A DNA stretch of 56,013 bases. It comes from Deltaproteobacteria bacterium GWB2_55_19 (GTDB lineage Bacteria > Desulfobacterota > GWC2-55-46). The position numbers and the translations under genes are program-made. The notes below the pieces were generated by a model that was not told the origin of the DNA, did not search any database, and saw nothing but the letters and a program-made list of their open reading frames with translations. Positions 1 to 8,110 of the stretch are shown piece after piece. Location of the stretch: the NCBI GenBank assembly GCA_001797465.1, contig MGPQ01000017.1, forward strand, positions 1 through 56,013, in the 5' to 3' direction. How positions within the stretch are numbered: the stretch's first letter is position 1; every line of letters begins with the position of its first letter.

Positions 1-60
1 AGGGCCTTTGGCAAAAAGATTCAACCCGCCATATAAACGCATATCGGGTACGAACCAACG

Positions 61-118
61 GGTTCAGGTTGCGAACCCTGAACCCGCAAGAGCGTGGTTC
101 AGCCCTGCAATCTGAACT
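61..118. repeat. Two copies of a short palindromic repeat
   Basis: The first copy is a perfect 8-bp inverted repeat, GGTTCAGG at 61-68 and CCTGAACC at 77-84. A second, imperfect copy follows at 96-118. A third copy with the same arms and a similar TGCAA loop lies at 14890-14912. The copies are intergenic. Nothing else is seen in the first 200 bases; a 61-codon reading frame across them has no ribosome site or family resemblance. Confidence 0.5.
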
Positions 119-210
119 CCTGTTGGTACGCCTTAAGTCCAATTTACAAGACCACACCCCAAAGCCACCACTGCCGCCTTCTCGTGAAGGGAAAAATAAA
201 ATAGCCATAT

Positions 211-251
211 CCTCAAAAATAAAGGCCCTTGCCGCTTACGCGGCAGGGGCC
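211..251 (-). terminator. Intrinsic terminator of the TPR-like gene
   Basis: A 12-bp stem (224-235 with 240-251, one G-U pair, TTAC loop) lies 26 bases past the stop of the minus-strand gene. On the minus strand it is followed by a T-rich tract (positions 223 down to 214). Confidence 0.8.
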
Positions 252-277
252 TGATACATCAGCTTTCATAAAATCCG

Positions 278-712
278 CTACGCGGCGAGCCGCACCACGA
301 GCATCCCAAGGAATCTATTCACGGCGCTCTGCCTCGGCAGGAACCCTATCACGGGTTTCCTTCTGAACCCCAGCCCCTTAAGCTCCATAAGCAGAGGCAT
401 GCTGGAGTTGTCGAACTTAAGCCCCTTCCTGAACGCGCGGACTGCAACGGACTTCTGCCCGTTAAGCAGGAATATCCTGCCGAGGTTCAGGTATATCTCC
501 GGGTTGTAGAACTCCTTTTCCGCCGCCATGAGGCAGAGTGAAATCGCCTTGTCGTAATTCCCCTCTTCGTTAGCGAGGCTCAACGCATAGTAAGACATCG
601 CCGTCGGGTGCTGTGTGAAGCATAAGTCCTCGTCAAAGACCCTGAGCGACTCCCGATACCGCCCGTCTCTGGCCAGCCCCATCCCTTTTTCGATAAGATC
701 GTTTGTCTCCAT
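278..712 (-). CDS. Small TPR-like repeat protein
   Basis: Cytoplasmic 144-residue protein with no signal peptide or membrane segment. Two to three helix pairs read like tetratricopeptide units; the clearest is around residues 70-100 (NPEIYLNLGRIFLLNGQ followed by AVRAFRKGLKFD). The last 40 residues are basic and hydrophobic and do not fit the repeat. The start at 712 is chosen because GGAGG at 721-725 sits 8 bases upstream of this ATG; the in-frame GTG at 721 overlaps that ribosome site. It is monocistronic and closed by a clear terminator. TPR proteins normally act as protein-binding scaffolds; no partner can be inferred here. Confidence 0.7.
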   Translation of the reverse strand: METNDLIEKGMGLARDGRYRESLRVFDEDLCFTQHPTAMSYYALSLANEEGNYDKAISLCLMAAEKEFYNPEIYLNLGRIFLLNGQKSVAVRAFRKGLKFDNSSMPLLMELKGLGFRRKPVIGFLPRQSAVNRFLGMLVVRLAA

Positions 713-988
713 GTACCGCACCTCCTGCCTGGTTTGCCTGGTTTTTTCGCCTGCCTTAGTGGTACGCCCTGACCGTAAAACTTAAGAAAAATCCTGCGAT
801 ACAAATACCCATGTAAGATGCCGGGAATGCTCTGGCGCAAGGCGCGGTAAAGGCGGAAACGTAGAAAAGGGCCATAAAGTAGCTATGGGACCCGGCCTTA
901 AACCCAGGTACAGTATACTTGAAGGGCCCTCTTATTTAATGTGATGGAGGTCACTGAAGCGGCAAACCGAGTGATCTGATGGGTGGGG

Positions 989-3658
989 TTACTGCAACCT
1001 TATGCCTGTCTCAAGGGCCTTGTTCTCAGGGCCGTAAACGACGTTCAAACGCCCGCCTTCATCCACCAGCAGGGTTATTTCGGTCGTATCCGGGATAGTC
1101 CCATTGAACGGGAGGGAGACCGTCTTCATGCCTTCAAGCCCCAAGCCTGCCGTCTCCCTTATATCCTGCTTGAGGAACTCTATGCCGCCTTCAATCGCCC
1201 ACCTCCTGGCGATGAGCCCCTCAGGGACCTCGAAGATCTCAAGCGTCATTTCATCCTGCTCCCCCAGCTTCCTCGCCGGCGATACAGAGAACGTCTTCTC
1301 CAAAGGGAGCGTCTCTCCCTTCTCAAGGACTATGCAGAAGGAGTGCGTCTCGTCCTTGCCCTCGGGCGCGTACCTTACCGCGTACGCCATCCCGAGGTGC
1401 CTGTCGGTTATGTCCTTGGTGGAGTAGATCGCGGCGCCGGAGGCCACGGCGGACAAGGGGCTGTGGTCGTATATCGCGTTCTCCCGCCGGAGCCTCGGGA
1501 AGAGGTCGCCTATCTTCGCCTTAAAGGACGGTATCTGCGACGAGCCCCCTGTAAGGAGGACCGCCTCTATCCTGTCCTTCTTGACGCCGACCTTCTCGGC
1601 TCTGCGGAGCACGTACGAGACGGTCCTGTCTATGAACTTGAAGAACTCGTTCCTCTCGAGGACCTCCTCAAGGTCCGCCCTCGTTACGCGCGCCACCTCG
1701 GCCCCTTCCCACTCGAACGGGACATCGTCCTTTTCCGAGAGCGCTATCTTTATCTCTTCCGCCTTGTGTATGAGCCTGTACGGGAGGTTCTCGGCCTCCA
1801 GCCCTATCATCCCGGCGAGGTGCCTCGCGAGCCATATGTCGATGTCGTGCCCGCCCAATAATTGCGCGCGCTCGGGCTTGGAGACCACGTGGACCTCTTT
1901 CATGTTAAGTCTCAAAACCATCGTATTAAGGGTCGAGCCGCCGAAGTCAATGAGCGCGACGACCTTGTCCCTCTCCTCGACGACCTGGTAGCCGACTGCC
2001 GCGGCGAGCGGCTCCTCGATGAACTCGACCTTCGTGCCCTTCATGTGGCGGCCGGCGATTGAGGACAAAGCGGCCTTGTAGTCCATGTAGCCGATCGGCA
2101 CGGTGATGTAGACGGTATCGGCGACAATCTTCGCCCCGAACGAGAACCAGCCGCCGGCGGCAGTCGCCTTCTTCAGGTGCTGTGAGAGGAGTTTCAGGAA
2201 CCTCTCCATCTGCTCCCTGCCTCTCGGGCTCCCTTCGAGGAGCATCTGCTTCATATTGGCTATCGGGTTTTCCTCGTTCACCTCGGCCCCTATCTTGTTC
2301 GTCTCGGCGCTTAAGAGCGACGGCACGACAAGCGTGCCGTCGCTGTAACGCCTCGATATCACCGGGAGCTGGAGGAACTCGGGGACGGCGCTTCTCCCCT
2401 CTGCCCTGCTCCTCATTATGACAGTGTTCGTGGCGCCCAGATCAATGGCGATGGTATCGCCCGCGCGCTCGACCTTCCTCTGTATGTAGCTCCCCTGCCC
2501 GTAGGGGTTCCGCTCCTTTACAAAAACGGGCCTTTCTATCTCCCGGCCGTGGTAGGTCTTCTCGAGCGAGGCGAGGTGGTCGACGACCTTCTTTACCGCG
2601 TCGCGGAGCCCCTTGGGCTGGACCCAGACGTGGGTATAGGGTTTCAACGCCTCTATGAAGCGGGTGTCGTTAATCTTCAGTCCGAACTTCTCAATCTCGT
2701 TGGCGAGTGTCGCCGCGTACTTTTCCCTCGAGAACCGTTTCTGCTTCGACTCCTTCATCCCGAGCTCCTCTGCCGAGAGGATGAAGTCGACGACGTCGAG
2801 CACCTCCACATCGCCCATCCACTTCTTTACGGTAAAGAAGGCGAGCGACTGCTCCATGGCGTCCTTGAGTATGGGGAAGAACTCGTGGGTCTTGGGGAGG
2901 ACCTGTATCATCTCAAGGAGGGCGTACTCCCTGGCGAACGGGTCGGTGGTGTCGGTTGCGGCCTTATAGGCGCCCTTCATCGCCTCCAGGCGGAGATCCG
3001 CGCACCCATCGACGTATTTAAGCTCCTCGGCCATGAAGAGCATAGCGTACTTCCTGTAATACGGCTCGGTCAGGCGTCCGACGGCCTCCATCGCGCGAGC
3101 GACCCCTTGCCTGTAAAGGTCGAGGAACACTCCGTCCTTGGGCATCCCCTTCATTATCCCAAGGAGCGTGTACCTCCTGTAAAAGTCCTCGTCGCTCGCC
3201 TTCGGCAGGTCCTTGGCGACGAGCTCTATGGCCCTGTCCTTGAGCCTGGGCTTGTCGGCGAGCCCGAGGGCGAGCCTCCACGCGCGCAGGCGCGAATGAA
3301 CGAACTCCGCTGTCTTAGGCATCTCGTTCGCGAGCTTCAGGAGCTCGGTCGTCCTGTAATGGTGCTCATCGAGGGCGTCGGCCGCGGTTATGGCTTCTTC
3401 CACGGCGTTTGCGTATAACGGGAGAAAGGGATCGGTCTTGGGGAGCTCCTTCATGTAATCGAGGATGGCCACCCTCTTATCCGTTGGGTCATGTATCTTT
3501 TCGAGCAGTTCAAGGGCGAGGGTGAAGAGCGCGAGGGCGTAGGCGTCCTTGGGCAACTCCCTCACCGCCTTCATAATGGCGCCCCTTAAGGACTCGTCGA
3601 GCGCCGAGCCGTCCCTTATGGCAAAGAGCGTCCGCCTTGCCTTCTCCAGATCAGTCAT
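989..3658 (-). CDS. Hsp70/DnaK-like ATPase with N-terminal helical repeats
   Basis: 889-residue soluble protein. Residues 1-300 are all-helical with a repeated E(L/M)PK motif followed by an aromatic-containing helix (LPK/MPK at about 35, 72, 113, 151, 172 and 254, often 37-41 residues apart). Residues 400-760 form an actin-like Hsp70 ATPase: phosphate-1 IDLGATNTVI (405-414), phosphate-2 IDFGGST (571-577), EEPLAAAVGY (549-558) and adenosine motif LLTGGSSQIP (702-711). The rest is a beta-rich tail resembling a short substrate-binding domain; the DnaK lid and C-terminal EEVD-like tail are missing. DnaK is about 640 residues, so the N-terminal extension is the odd part. Its ATG overlaps the stop of the radical SAM gene by four bases, implying coupled translation. 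It is the last gene of the AAA-protease operon. A client-binding or assembly role for that system is inference. Confidence 0.88.
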   Translation of the reverse strand: MTDLEKARRTLFAIRDGSALDESLRGAIMKAVRELPKDAYALALFTLALELLEKIHDPTDKRVAILDYMKELPKTDPFLPLYANAVEEAITAADALDEHHYRTTELLKLANEMPKTAEFVHSRLRAWRLALGLADKPRLKDRAIELVAKDLPKASDEDFYRRYTLLGIMKGMPKDGVFLDLYRQGVARAMEAVGRLTEPYYRKYAMLFMAEELKYVDGCADLRLEAMKGAYKAATDTTDPFAREYALLEMIQVLPKTHEFFPILKDAMEQSLAFFTVKKWMGDVEVLDVVDFILSAEELGMKESKQKRFSREKYAATLANEIEKFGLKINDTRFIEALKPYTHVWVQPKGLRDAVKKVVDHLASLEKTYHGREIERPVFVKERNPYGQGSYIQRKVERAGDTIAIDLGATNTVIMRSRAEGRSAVPEFLQLPVISRRYSDGTLVVPSLLSAETNKIGAEVNEENPIANMKQMLLEGSPRGREQMERFLKLLSQHLKKATAAGGWFSFGAKIVADTVYITVPIGYMDYKAALSSIAGRHMKGTKVEFIEEPLAAAVGYQVVEERDKVVALIDFGGSTLNTMVLRLNMKEVHVVSKPERAQLLGGHDIDIWLARHLAGMIGLEAENLPYRLIHKAEEIKIALSEKDDVPFEWEGAEVARVTRADLEEVLERNEFFKFIDRTVSYVLRRAEKVGVKKDRIEAVLLTGGSSQIPSFKAKIGDLFPRLRRENAIYDHSPLSAVASGAAIYSTKDITDRHLGMAYAVRYAPEGKDETHSFCIVLEKGETLPLEKTFSVSPARKLGEQDEMTLEIFEVPEGLIARRWAIEGGIEFLKQDIRETAGLGLEGMKTVSLPFNGTIPDTTEITLLVDEGGRLNVVYGPENKALETGIRLQ

Positions 3659-4230
3659 CTCCCTAAACCCGCCCGTAGAGGCGCCCTGCTGAACCCGGTC
3701 TCTACGACCGCGCCGTCCGCCTTTATTATCACCTCTACCTTGCCTTCCATGATGAAGTCTTCTTCTGTATACCTGTTGGTGAGAAAATGGAGCCTCTGGT
3801 TGCTTGAGCCCCTCGCAAGGAGCGTCGTCTCTTTCTCTTGTTCTATAAACGGGCCGTCGACGAGTACGTCTATGTATATCAGGGCCTCGCGCGCGGCCTC
3901 ATCCTTGTTCAACTCCTCTATCGTGAAACCCGTGTATACGACGGTTGAAAGGGCGCGCTCCCTCGCACCCTTAAGGAGCAGAGAGAGCCCCTCCTTCTGG
4001 GCGAACGGCTCTCCGCCGCTTACGGTTATCCCCTCTGCCTGCCCCTTCGGGAGCCGCTTGAATATCTCGTCGACCAAGAGCGCCTCCCTTTCCCCGAAGG
4101 AATGCGTCTCCGGGTTGAAGCAACCCGGGCAGGCGCGTCCGCACCCCTGGAAAAAGACGACGAGGCGCGCCCCCGGCCCGTTCACGCGGGACGAGGGGAT
4201 GACGGCGTGTATGTTCAACTTTGTATTCAT
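3655..4230 (-). CDS. Radical SAM activase-like protein (4Fe-4S, NrdG/PflA type)
   Basis: 191-residue cytoplasmic protein. The CX3CX2C motif that binds the SAM-coordinating 4Fe-4S cluster is at C30, C34 and C37, preceded by the NGPG-RLVVFFQGC context typical of anaerobic ribonucleotide reductase and pyruvate formate-lyase activases. The SGGEPF motif (71-76) binds the SAM amino group. The family reduces SAM to a 5'-deoxyadenosyl radical, usually to install a glycyl radical on a partner enzyme. No glycyl radical enzyme is encoded nearby; instead the gene is locked between DUF2997 and the Hsp70-like gene, overlapping the latter by 4 bp. No strong Shine-Dalgarno precedes the ATG, consistent with translation from the upstream reading frame. 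The real substrate is unknown. Confidence 0.85.
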   Translation of the reverse strand: MNTKLNIHAVIPSSRVNGPGARLVVFFQGCGRACPGCFNPETHSFGEREALLVDEIFKRLPKGQAEGITVSGGEPFAQKEGLSLLLKGARERALSTVVYTGFTIEELNKDEAAREALIYIDVLVDGPFIEQEKETTLLARGSSNQRLHFLTNRYTEEDFIMEGKVEVIIKADGAVVETGFSRAPLRAGLGR

Positions 4231-4276
4231 CGCGGTATTTTTGAGGTTATGACGGGTCTTCCGTGGGCGGGCCTTT

Positions 4277-4459
4277 TCAGTCGGAATCTACCTTGAGCTT
4301 TATCTCCCTCTCGAAGACCGCGTCCTTTTCGGTAAAACTCTCTATCTCGCCAAGCACCTTTGTCAGGTGGTCGGCTACGTCCTTGCAGTCCTTATAGATG
4401 GTCGAATCTATCTCGACCCTGCCGTCGGCCGTTATCCTTATCTTTATCTGCCTGTCCAT
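4277..4459 (-). CDS. DUF2997 family small protein
   Basis: 60-residue acidic/basic protein beginning with a beta-strand pattern (QIKIRITADGRVEID) followed by a conserved-looking helix with a single Cys-Lys-Asp turn. The length and the opening I-x-I-x-DGRVE pattern match DUF2997, a family of unknown function. AGGAG lies 7 bases upstream of the ATG. It follows the DUF1257 gene by 23 bp and precedes the radical SAM gene by 46 bp on the same strand. From memory DUF2997 and DUF1257 genes are often neighbours in cyanobacteria; I cannot confirm this here. Function unknown. Confidence 0.75.
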   Translation of the reverse strand: MDRQIKIRITADGRVEIDSTIYKDCKDVADHLTKVLGEIESFTEKDAVFEREIKLKVDSD

Positions 4460-4482
4460 CGGTCATCTCCTTTCGGCGGCTG

Positions 4483-4821
4483 TCAACCCTTGAGGAGTAT
4501 ATGTATTTCCCCGGAGGTCTCGGTCTCCTTCGATATCTCGAAATCGAGCGGGAGGTTGTCCTTTATCGACTCGTAGGCGTATATCTGCTTAAGCCTGTCG
4601 GAGAACCTGTTCACGACCCTGTTGTCGCCGCCGACCTGGTAGTTGCCGGATTTTTCCATCGACAGGGTGATCATGTCGCCGTCCCTGTCGACCTCTATCT
4701 CTTCTTTCCTGTCGTTCTTGACGAAGTTCGTTATCTCGCCCCGCTTTTTGAGCTCTTCGAGCGCCGCGATCACGTACTTCTTGCTGGACAACTGCGTCTT
4801 TATGACCGTATAGAAGGACAT
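4483..4821 (-). CDS. DUF1257 (Ycf35-like) protein
   Basis: 112-residue soluble protein. The opening MSFYTVIKTQLSSKKYVIAA, the middle GNYQVGGDNRVVNRF segment and the YAYESIKDNLPL segment fit DUF1257, the family that includes plastid/cyanobacterial Ycf35 (function unknown). The start at 4821 is chosen because AAGGAGG lies 5 bases upstream; an upstream in-frame start at 4893 would add 24 residues unlike the family. It lies 95 bp after the AAA-protease gene and 23 bp before the DUF2997 gene. Its presence with a Ycf46-like N-terminal region in the AAA protein suggests these plastid-type families form one functional unit (inference). Confidence 0.8.
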   Translation of the reverse strand: MSFYTVIKTQLSSKKYVIAALEELKKRGEITNFVKNDRKEEIEVDRDGDMITLSMEKSGNYQVGGDNRVVNRFSDRLKQIYAYESIKDNLPLDFEISKETETSGEIHILLKG

Positions 4822-4916
4822 ACAGACCTCCTTGAGTGCCTCGTCTTGAATAATCGAGTTTATGGGCCGTTGAGTCAAAACCCGCGCATACAATGCGCCT
4901 TGAGGCGAGCCCGCGC

Positions 4917-7052
4917 TTACTCGACCGGGTTTTCCTTGAAAAACTTCATGATTGAGTCGCCGTTCATTAACACGTCCTTGGAGAGCCTCTCCACGAAGGA
5001 CATGAGGACGTCCTTGTTCCTCGATATTATCCCGGCCGAGACCTCCTTGGCGGAGTCCAGTATCCTCTGTATGTCGTCGAGCACCTCGCTCCCGGATGTG
5101 AGGGCGAAGTCCTGGAGTACGATAAGCGACTTGTTCCTCATTATCTCTCCGAAGCCGTACTCGACGACCATCTTCCGGGCGATGTTCGTCGCCTGTATGA
5201 GGTCGTGGGACGCCCCGACGGTCTTGGAGTCGCCGCCTATGAGCTCTTCCTCGGCGACCATGCCGCCGATTATCACGCCTATCTCCTTCTCGAGGTCCTT
5301 CTTGGTAAAGGTGGTGCGAAGCGCCTCGTCAAGGGGTATGTAGGCGCTGAAGTTCTTGTAGTTGTCTATCGAGACGAAGGCCGGGGTCTTGTTGAAGTGC
5401 AGCTTCATGAGGATGCAGTGGCCCGCCTCGTGTATGGCGATGTTCCTCTTCTCGTGATCGGTCAGGGTCTCGGCCCTCTGGAGGAAAAGGGACTTCGACG
5501 CCGGGCGCGCCCGCTGGTGGCTCCATGTGCGGAGCTCCTCTATCTCCTCTTTCTTCAAGACCGAAAGGGGCGTTATGTGCCTTATGGCGGAAAGCAACGC
5601 CTCCTGCGTGACGTCAAGGGCCAGCAACCCGTCTATCATATCCTCGACCTCCTTGGAGGACTCCCCCCCGTGGAGGTTGTTGAAGGTCGTCACTACGGCG
5701 TCCTTTACCGCCTGCTCGATCTCGGCGCCGGTGAAGCCCTGGCTGTTCTGCGCGAGTTCGCGCAGATTCAGCCTGTTCATGTTCTGGATGCGCCTCTCGA
5801 GGTGGATCCTGTATATCTCCTCCCGCTCCTCCTGGCTCGGTAGGTCCACGAAGAAGACCTCGTCGTACCGGCCCTTTCTCCAGAGCTCCGGGGGGAGGTT
5901 CTTGGGCTCGTTCGCGGTGGAAATCACGAAGACCGGGTTCTCCTTCTCCTGCAACCATGTTATGAAGGTGCCGAAGACCCTCATTTGCGTGCCGGAGTCG
6001 CCCTGGTAGCCGCCGATGCCGCCGAAGGCCTTGTCTATCTCGTCTATCCAGAGTATGCAGGGGCTCACAGCCTCGGCAAGCTGTATGGACCTTCTTATGT
6101 TCTTCTCGGACTCTCCGACCGTGGAGCCGAAGAGGCGGCCCACGTCGAGCCTCAAGAGCGGCAGGTTCCAGATGCCGGCGAGCGCCTTGCAGCATAAGCT
6201 TTTGCCGGAGCCGGGGACGCCTATCAAAAGGAGCCCCTTGGGCACGTCGAGCCCGAGTGTCGCTATCTTGTCCTTGGAGAGCCTGAATACGTGCTCCCTC
6301 TCGACGAACCACTTCTTTATTTCAGACAGGCCGCCGATGTTCTCTATCGTCTCCCTGTGCGGGTAGTAGTCGAGTATCCTCTGCTTTTTTATTATCTGCT
6401 GTTTCTCGTCCTGTATGTAGGAGATGCAGTCTTCGTTAAGGAAGCCGTTATTAAGGCTTATAGCCTTCCTTATGACCCTCCTCACGTTATCCATCGAAAG
6501 GCCCTGGAGGGACTTATACAGTATGGAGCGGGTCGAGGCGTGCCATTGCTCGGGGATAAGGTGGCCGTAGGTCGTGGAGACCATCTCGGCTATCTCGTCG
6601 TAGTCCGGTAGCGATAGTTCAAGGACGACCATGTCCTCTTCGAGCTCCGGCGGTATCTCGCTTAAGGTCGGGGAGAGTATGCAGACGGTGTTCTGCGTGT
6701 GACGCTCGTCCATTATGGACGGCAAGTCCCTGAACTTTCTAAGGAATTCGTGGGAGTTGAAGTAGCTGGCTATGTCTTTGAGGAGGAATATGTTGTTGGT
6801 GTTCTCGCCCTTTGTTATCTTCTCTTCGATGGTGGTAAGGATCTTTTCCTTCCCCATCTGCTCCCGTTTCTTTTTCTCGCCGCCGTAGAGACCCCTCGAC
6901 ACGGACCAAGACCAGTATGTGGATTTCATCGATTCCGCGAGGTTCTCGACTATCCGCTCGACCCTTCTTTCCTCGAAGGAGACGAGCCAGAGGATCGGGT
7001 ACCTCGCCTCGATATGTATCCTTATTTCGTTCTCAAAGTCTTTGGTCTTCAT
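4917..7052 (-). CDS. Soluble AAA+ ATPase fused to FtsH-type (M41) zinc protease
   Basis: 711 residues with no transmembrane segment. Residues 1-230 resemble the N-terminal region of Ycf46-type AAA proteins. Residues 235-460 are the AAA module: Walker A GVPGSGKS (278-285), Walker B ILWIDEID (333-340), and RKGRYD (392-397) carrying the probable arginine finger. Residues 525-711 are peptidase M41-like: HEAGH (541-545) gives two zinc ligands and the catalytic Glu, and GASHD ending at D617 matches the third ligand of FtsH (GASND). All catalytic residues therefore look intact. FtsH is normally anchored by two N-terminal membrane helices; here they are replaced by the Ycf46-like region, so the protease should be cytosolic. 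It is the first gene of the operon, with an extended -10 promoter just upstream and AAGGG 6 bases before the ATG. ATP-driven proteolysis or unfolding is inferred; the substrate is unknown. Confidence 0.9.
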   Translation of the reverse strand: MKTKDFENEIRIHIEARYPILWLVSFEERRVERIVENLAESMKSTYWSWSVSRGLYGGEKKKREQMGKEKILTTIEEKITKGENTNNIFLLKDIASYFNSHEFLRKFRDLPSIMDERHTQNTVCILSPTLSEIPPELEEDMVVLELSLPDYDEIAEMVSTTYGHLIPEQWHASTRSILYKSLQGLSMDNVRRVIRKAISLNNGFLNEDCISYIQDEKQQIIKKQRILDYYPHRETIENIGGLSEIKKWFVEREHVFRLSKDKIATLGLDVPKGLLLIGVPGSGKSLCCKALAGIWNLPLLRLDVGRLFGSTVGESEKNIRRSIQLAEAVSPCILWIDEIDKAFGGIGGYQGDSGTQMRVFGTFITWLQEKENPVFVISTANEPKNLPPELWRKGRYDEVFFVDLPSQEEREEIYRIHLERRIQNMNRLNLRELAQNSQGFTGAEIEQAVKDAVVTTFNNLHGGESSKEVEDMIDGLLALDVTQEALLSAIRHITPLSVLKKEEIEELRTWSHQRARPASKSLFLQRAETLTDHEKRNIAIHEAGHCILMKLHFNKTPAFVSIDNYKNFSAYIPLDEALRTTFTKKDLEKEIGVIIGGMVAEEELIGGDSKTVGASHDLIQATNIARKMVVEYGFGEIMRNKSLIVLQDFALTSGSEVLDDIQRILDSAKEVSAGIISRNKDVLMSFVERLSKDVLMNGDSIMKFFKENPVE

Positions 7053-7069
7053 CTGACACCCTTTATTTG

Positions 7070-7078
7070 ATTATATCA
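7070..7078 (-). promoter_or_regulatory. Extended -10 promoter of the AAA-protease operon
   Basis: On the minus strand TGATATAAT (TGN plus a perfect -10 hexamer) lies 18-26 bases upstream of the ATG at 7052. No convincing -35 box is present, as expected for extended -10 promoters. The leader would be about 11 bases. Confidence 0.55.
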
Positions 7079-7224
7079 CAACACAACACGCTATTGTCCT
7101 GTAACCTGAAAACACCTTTCATAAATACCGGATACGCCGTTTTTTGGGGACAAGCCGGATTTTAGCATAAATCGATTGAAATCCAACAAAAAAACCCAGG
7201 ACCACCGCAAAACCACCCCTTCCC

Positions 7225-7278
7225 GCCTCCCCTTGTTAAGGGGAGGCGTTCTAACTTCCCCTCCTAACCAAGGAGGGG
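7225..7278. repeat. G/C-tract hairpin repeats
   Basis: Two adjacent hairpins: a 10-bp perfect stem (7225-7234 with 7238-7247, GTT loop) and an 8-bp stem (7258-7265 with 7271-7278), both made of CCCCTCC/GGAGGGG blocks. The same vocabulary recurs at 9416-9494. The rest of the 338-base gap between the AAA-protease start and the DedA start shows no gene. These look like dispersed intergenic repeats. Confidence 0.55.
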
Positions 7279-7390
7279 CAAGGGGAGGTCGTTTTGTCAT
7301 TACCCTCCCATCATCACAAGCTGTAATTGACTTGCGGCACACACTAAATTAATATGTCGTGTCCTGATTATCAGTCACGAAAGGAAAACG

Positions 7391-8029
7391 ATGGAATTCA
7401 TAAAGACGTTCATAGACATATTCCTGCACCTGGACAGCCACCTGAACATCGTCATCCAGGACTACGGCATATACACCTACGCGATACTCTTCCTCATCAT
7501 CTTCTGCGAGACCGGGCTCGTGGTGACGCCGATACTCCCCGGCGACTCGCTCCTTTTCGCCATAGGCAACTTCGCGGCTATGGGGTCCTTGCGGATAGAG
7601 TACATCCTCATTGGTCTCAGCGTCGCCGCGATTTTGGGAGATACCGTCAACTACGGAATCGGCCACTACATGGGGCCGCGGGTCTTTCAGAGGACAAACA
7701 GCAGGATATTCAAGAGGGAGTACCTGGAAAAGACGCACCGGTTCTATGAGAAATACGGCGGCAAGACGATCATCTTCGCGAGGTTCGTGCCTATCGTCCG
7801 CACCTTCGCGCCGTTCGTCGCAGGAGTCGGCGCGATGAGCTATGGCAAATTCATCGCTTACAACATCGTCGGCGGGGTCCTGTGGATATGTTCTTTCGTG
7901 CTCGCGGGGTACTTCTTCGGCGGGCTGCCGGCGGTGAAGAAGAACTTCACGCTCGTGATACTCGCGATAATCGTGCTCTCGGTCCTGCCGGGGGTCATTG
8001 AATACATAAAGCACAAGAGGAAGGGGTAG
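7391..8029 (+). CDS. DedA-family membrane protein
   Basis: 212-residue integral membrane protein of the DedA/VTT superfamily. Markers are the re-entrant [13 protein letters not shown] segment near residue 53 and the [21 protein letters not shown] region (about 130-150) with its conserved Arg residues; several hydrophobic helices follow, ending in a basic tail. Length matches E. coli YqjA/YghB. Family members support membrane homeostasis, some by moving lipid carriers such as undecaprenyl phosphate or by proton-coupled transport. The ATG is preceded by GAAAGGA at about 6 bases. The gene stands alone on the plus strand, divergent from the AAA-protease operon. Confidence 0.88.
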   Translation: MEFIKTFIDIFLHLDSHLNIVIQDYGIYTYAILFLIIFCETGLVVTPILPGDSLLFAIGNFAAMGSLRIEYILIGLSVAAILGDTVNYGIGHYMGPRVFQRTNSRIFKREYLEKTHRFYEKYGGKTIIFARFVPIVRTFAPFVAGVGAMSYGKFIAYNIVGGVLWICSFVLAGYFFGGLPAVKKNFTLVILAIIVLSVLPGVIEYIKHKRKG

Positions 8030-8110
8030 AGGGGGCTGAGTGAAACGAAGCCCAACGGTTTGCGTCTGGTATTCATCCGACAAAATAGCGTTGAGTGATT
8101 TGGAGGATAA

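Noticed and set aside
69-254. 61-codon plus-strand frame at the left end
   Set aside because: No ribosome site or family resemblance. It crosses palindromic repeats and the terminator hairpin.
722-988. Promoter for the TPR-like gene
   Set aside because: A TATACT lies near 910-915 on the minus strand, but about 200 bases from the start and with a poor -35. Not supported.
983-1861. 292-codon plus-strand frame (and similar ones at 2549-3418)
   Set aside because: Antisense shadow of the Hsp70-like gene, caused by strong GC codon bias; Arg/Leu/Pro-rich with no domain.
4360-5343. 327-codon plus-strand frame
   Set aside because: Antisense across three minus-strand genes with clear families. No start signal.
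7349-8083. 244-codon minus-strand frame
   Set aside because: Antisense to the DedA gene, rich in Arg/Glu/Asp with no hydrophobic pattern.
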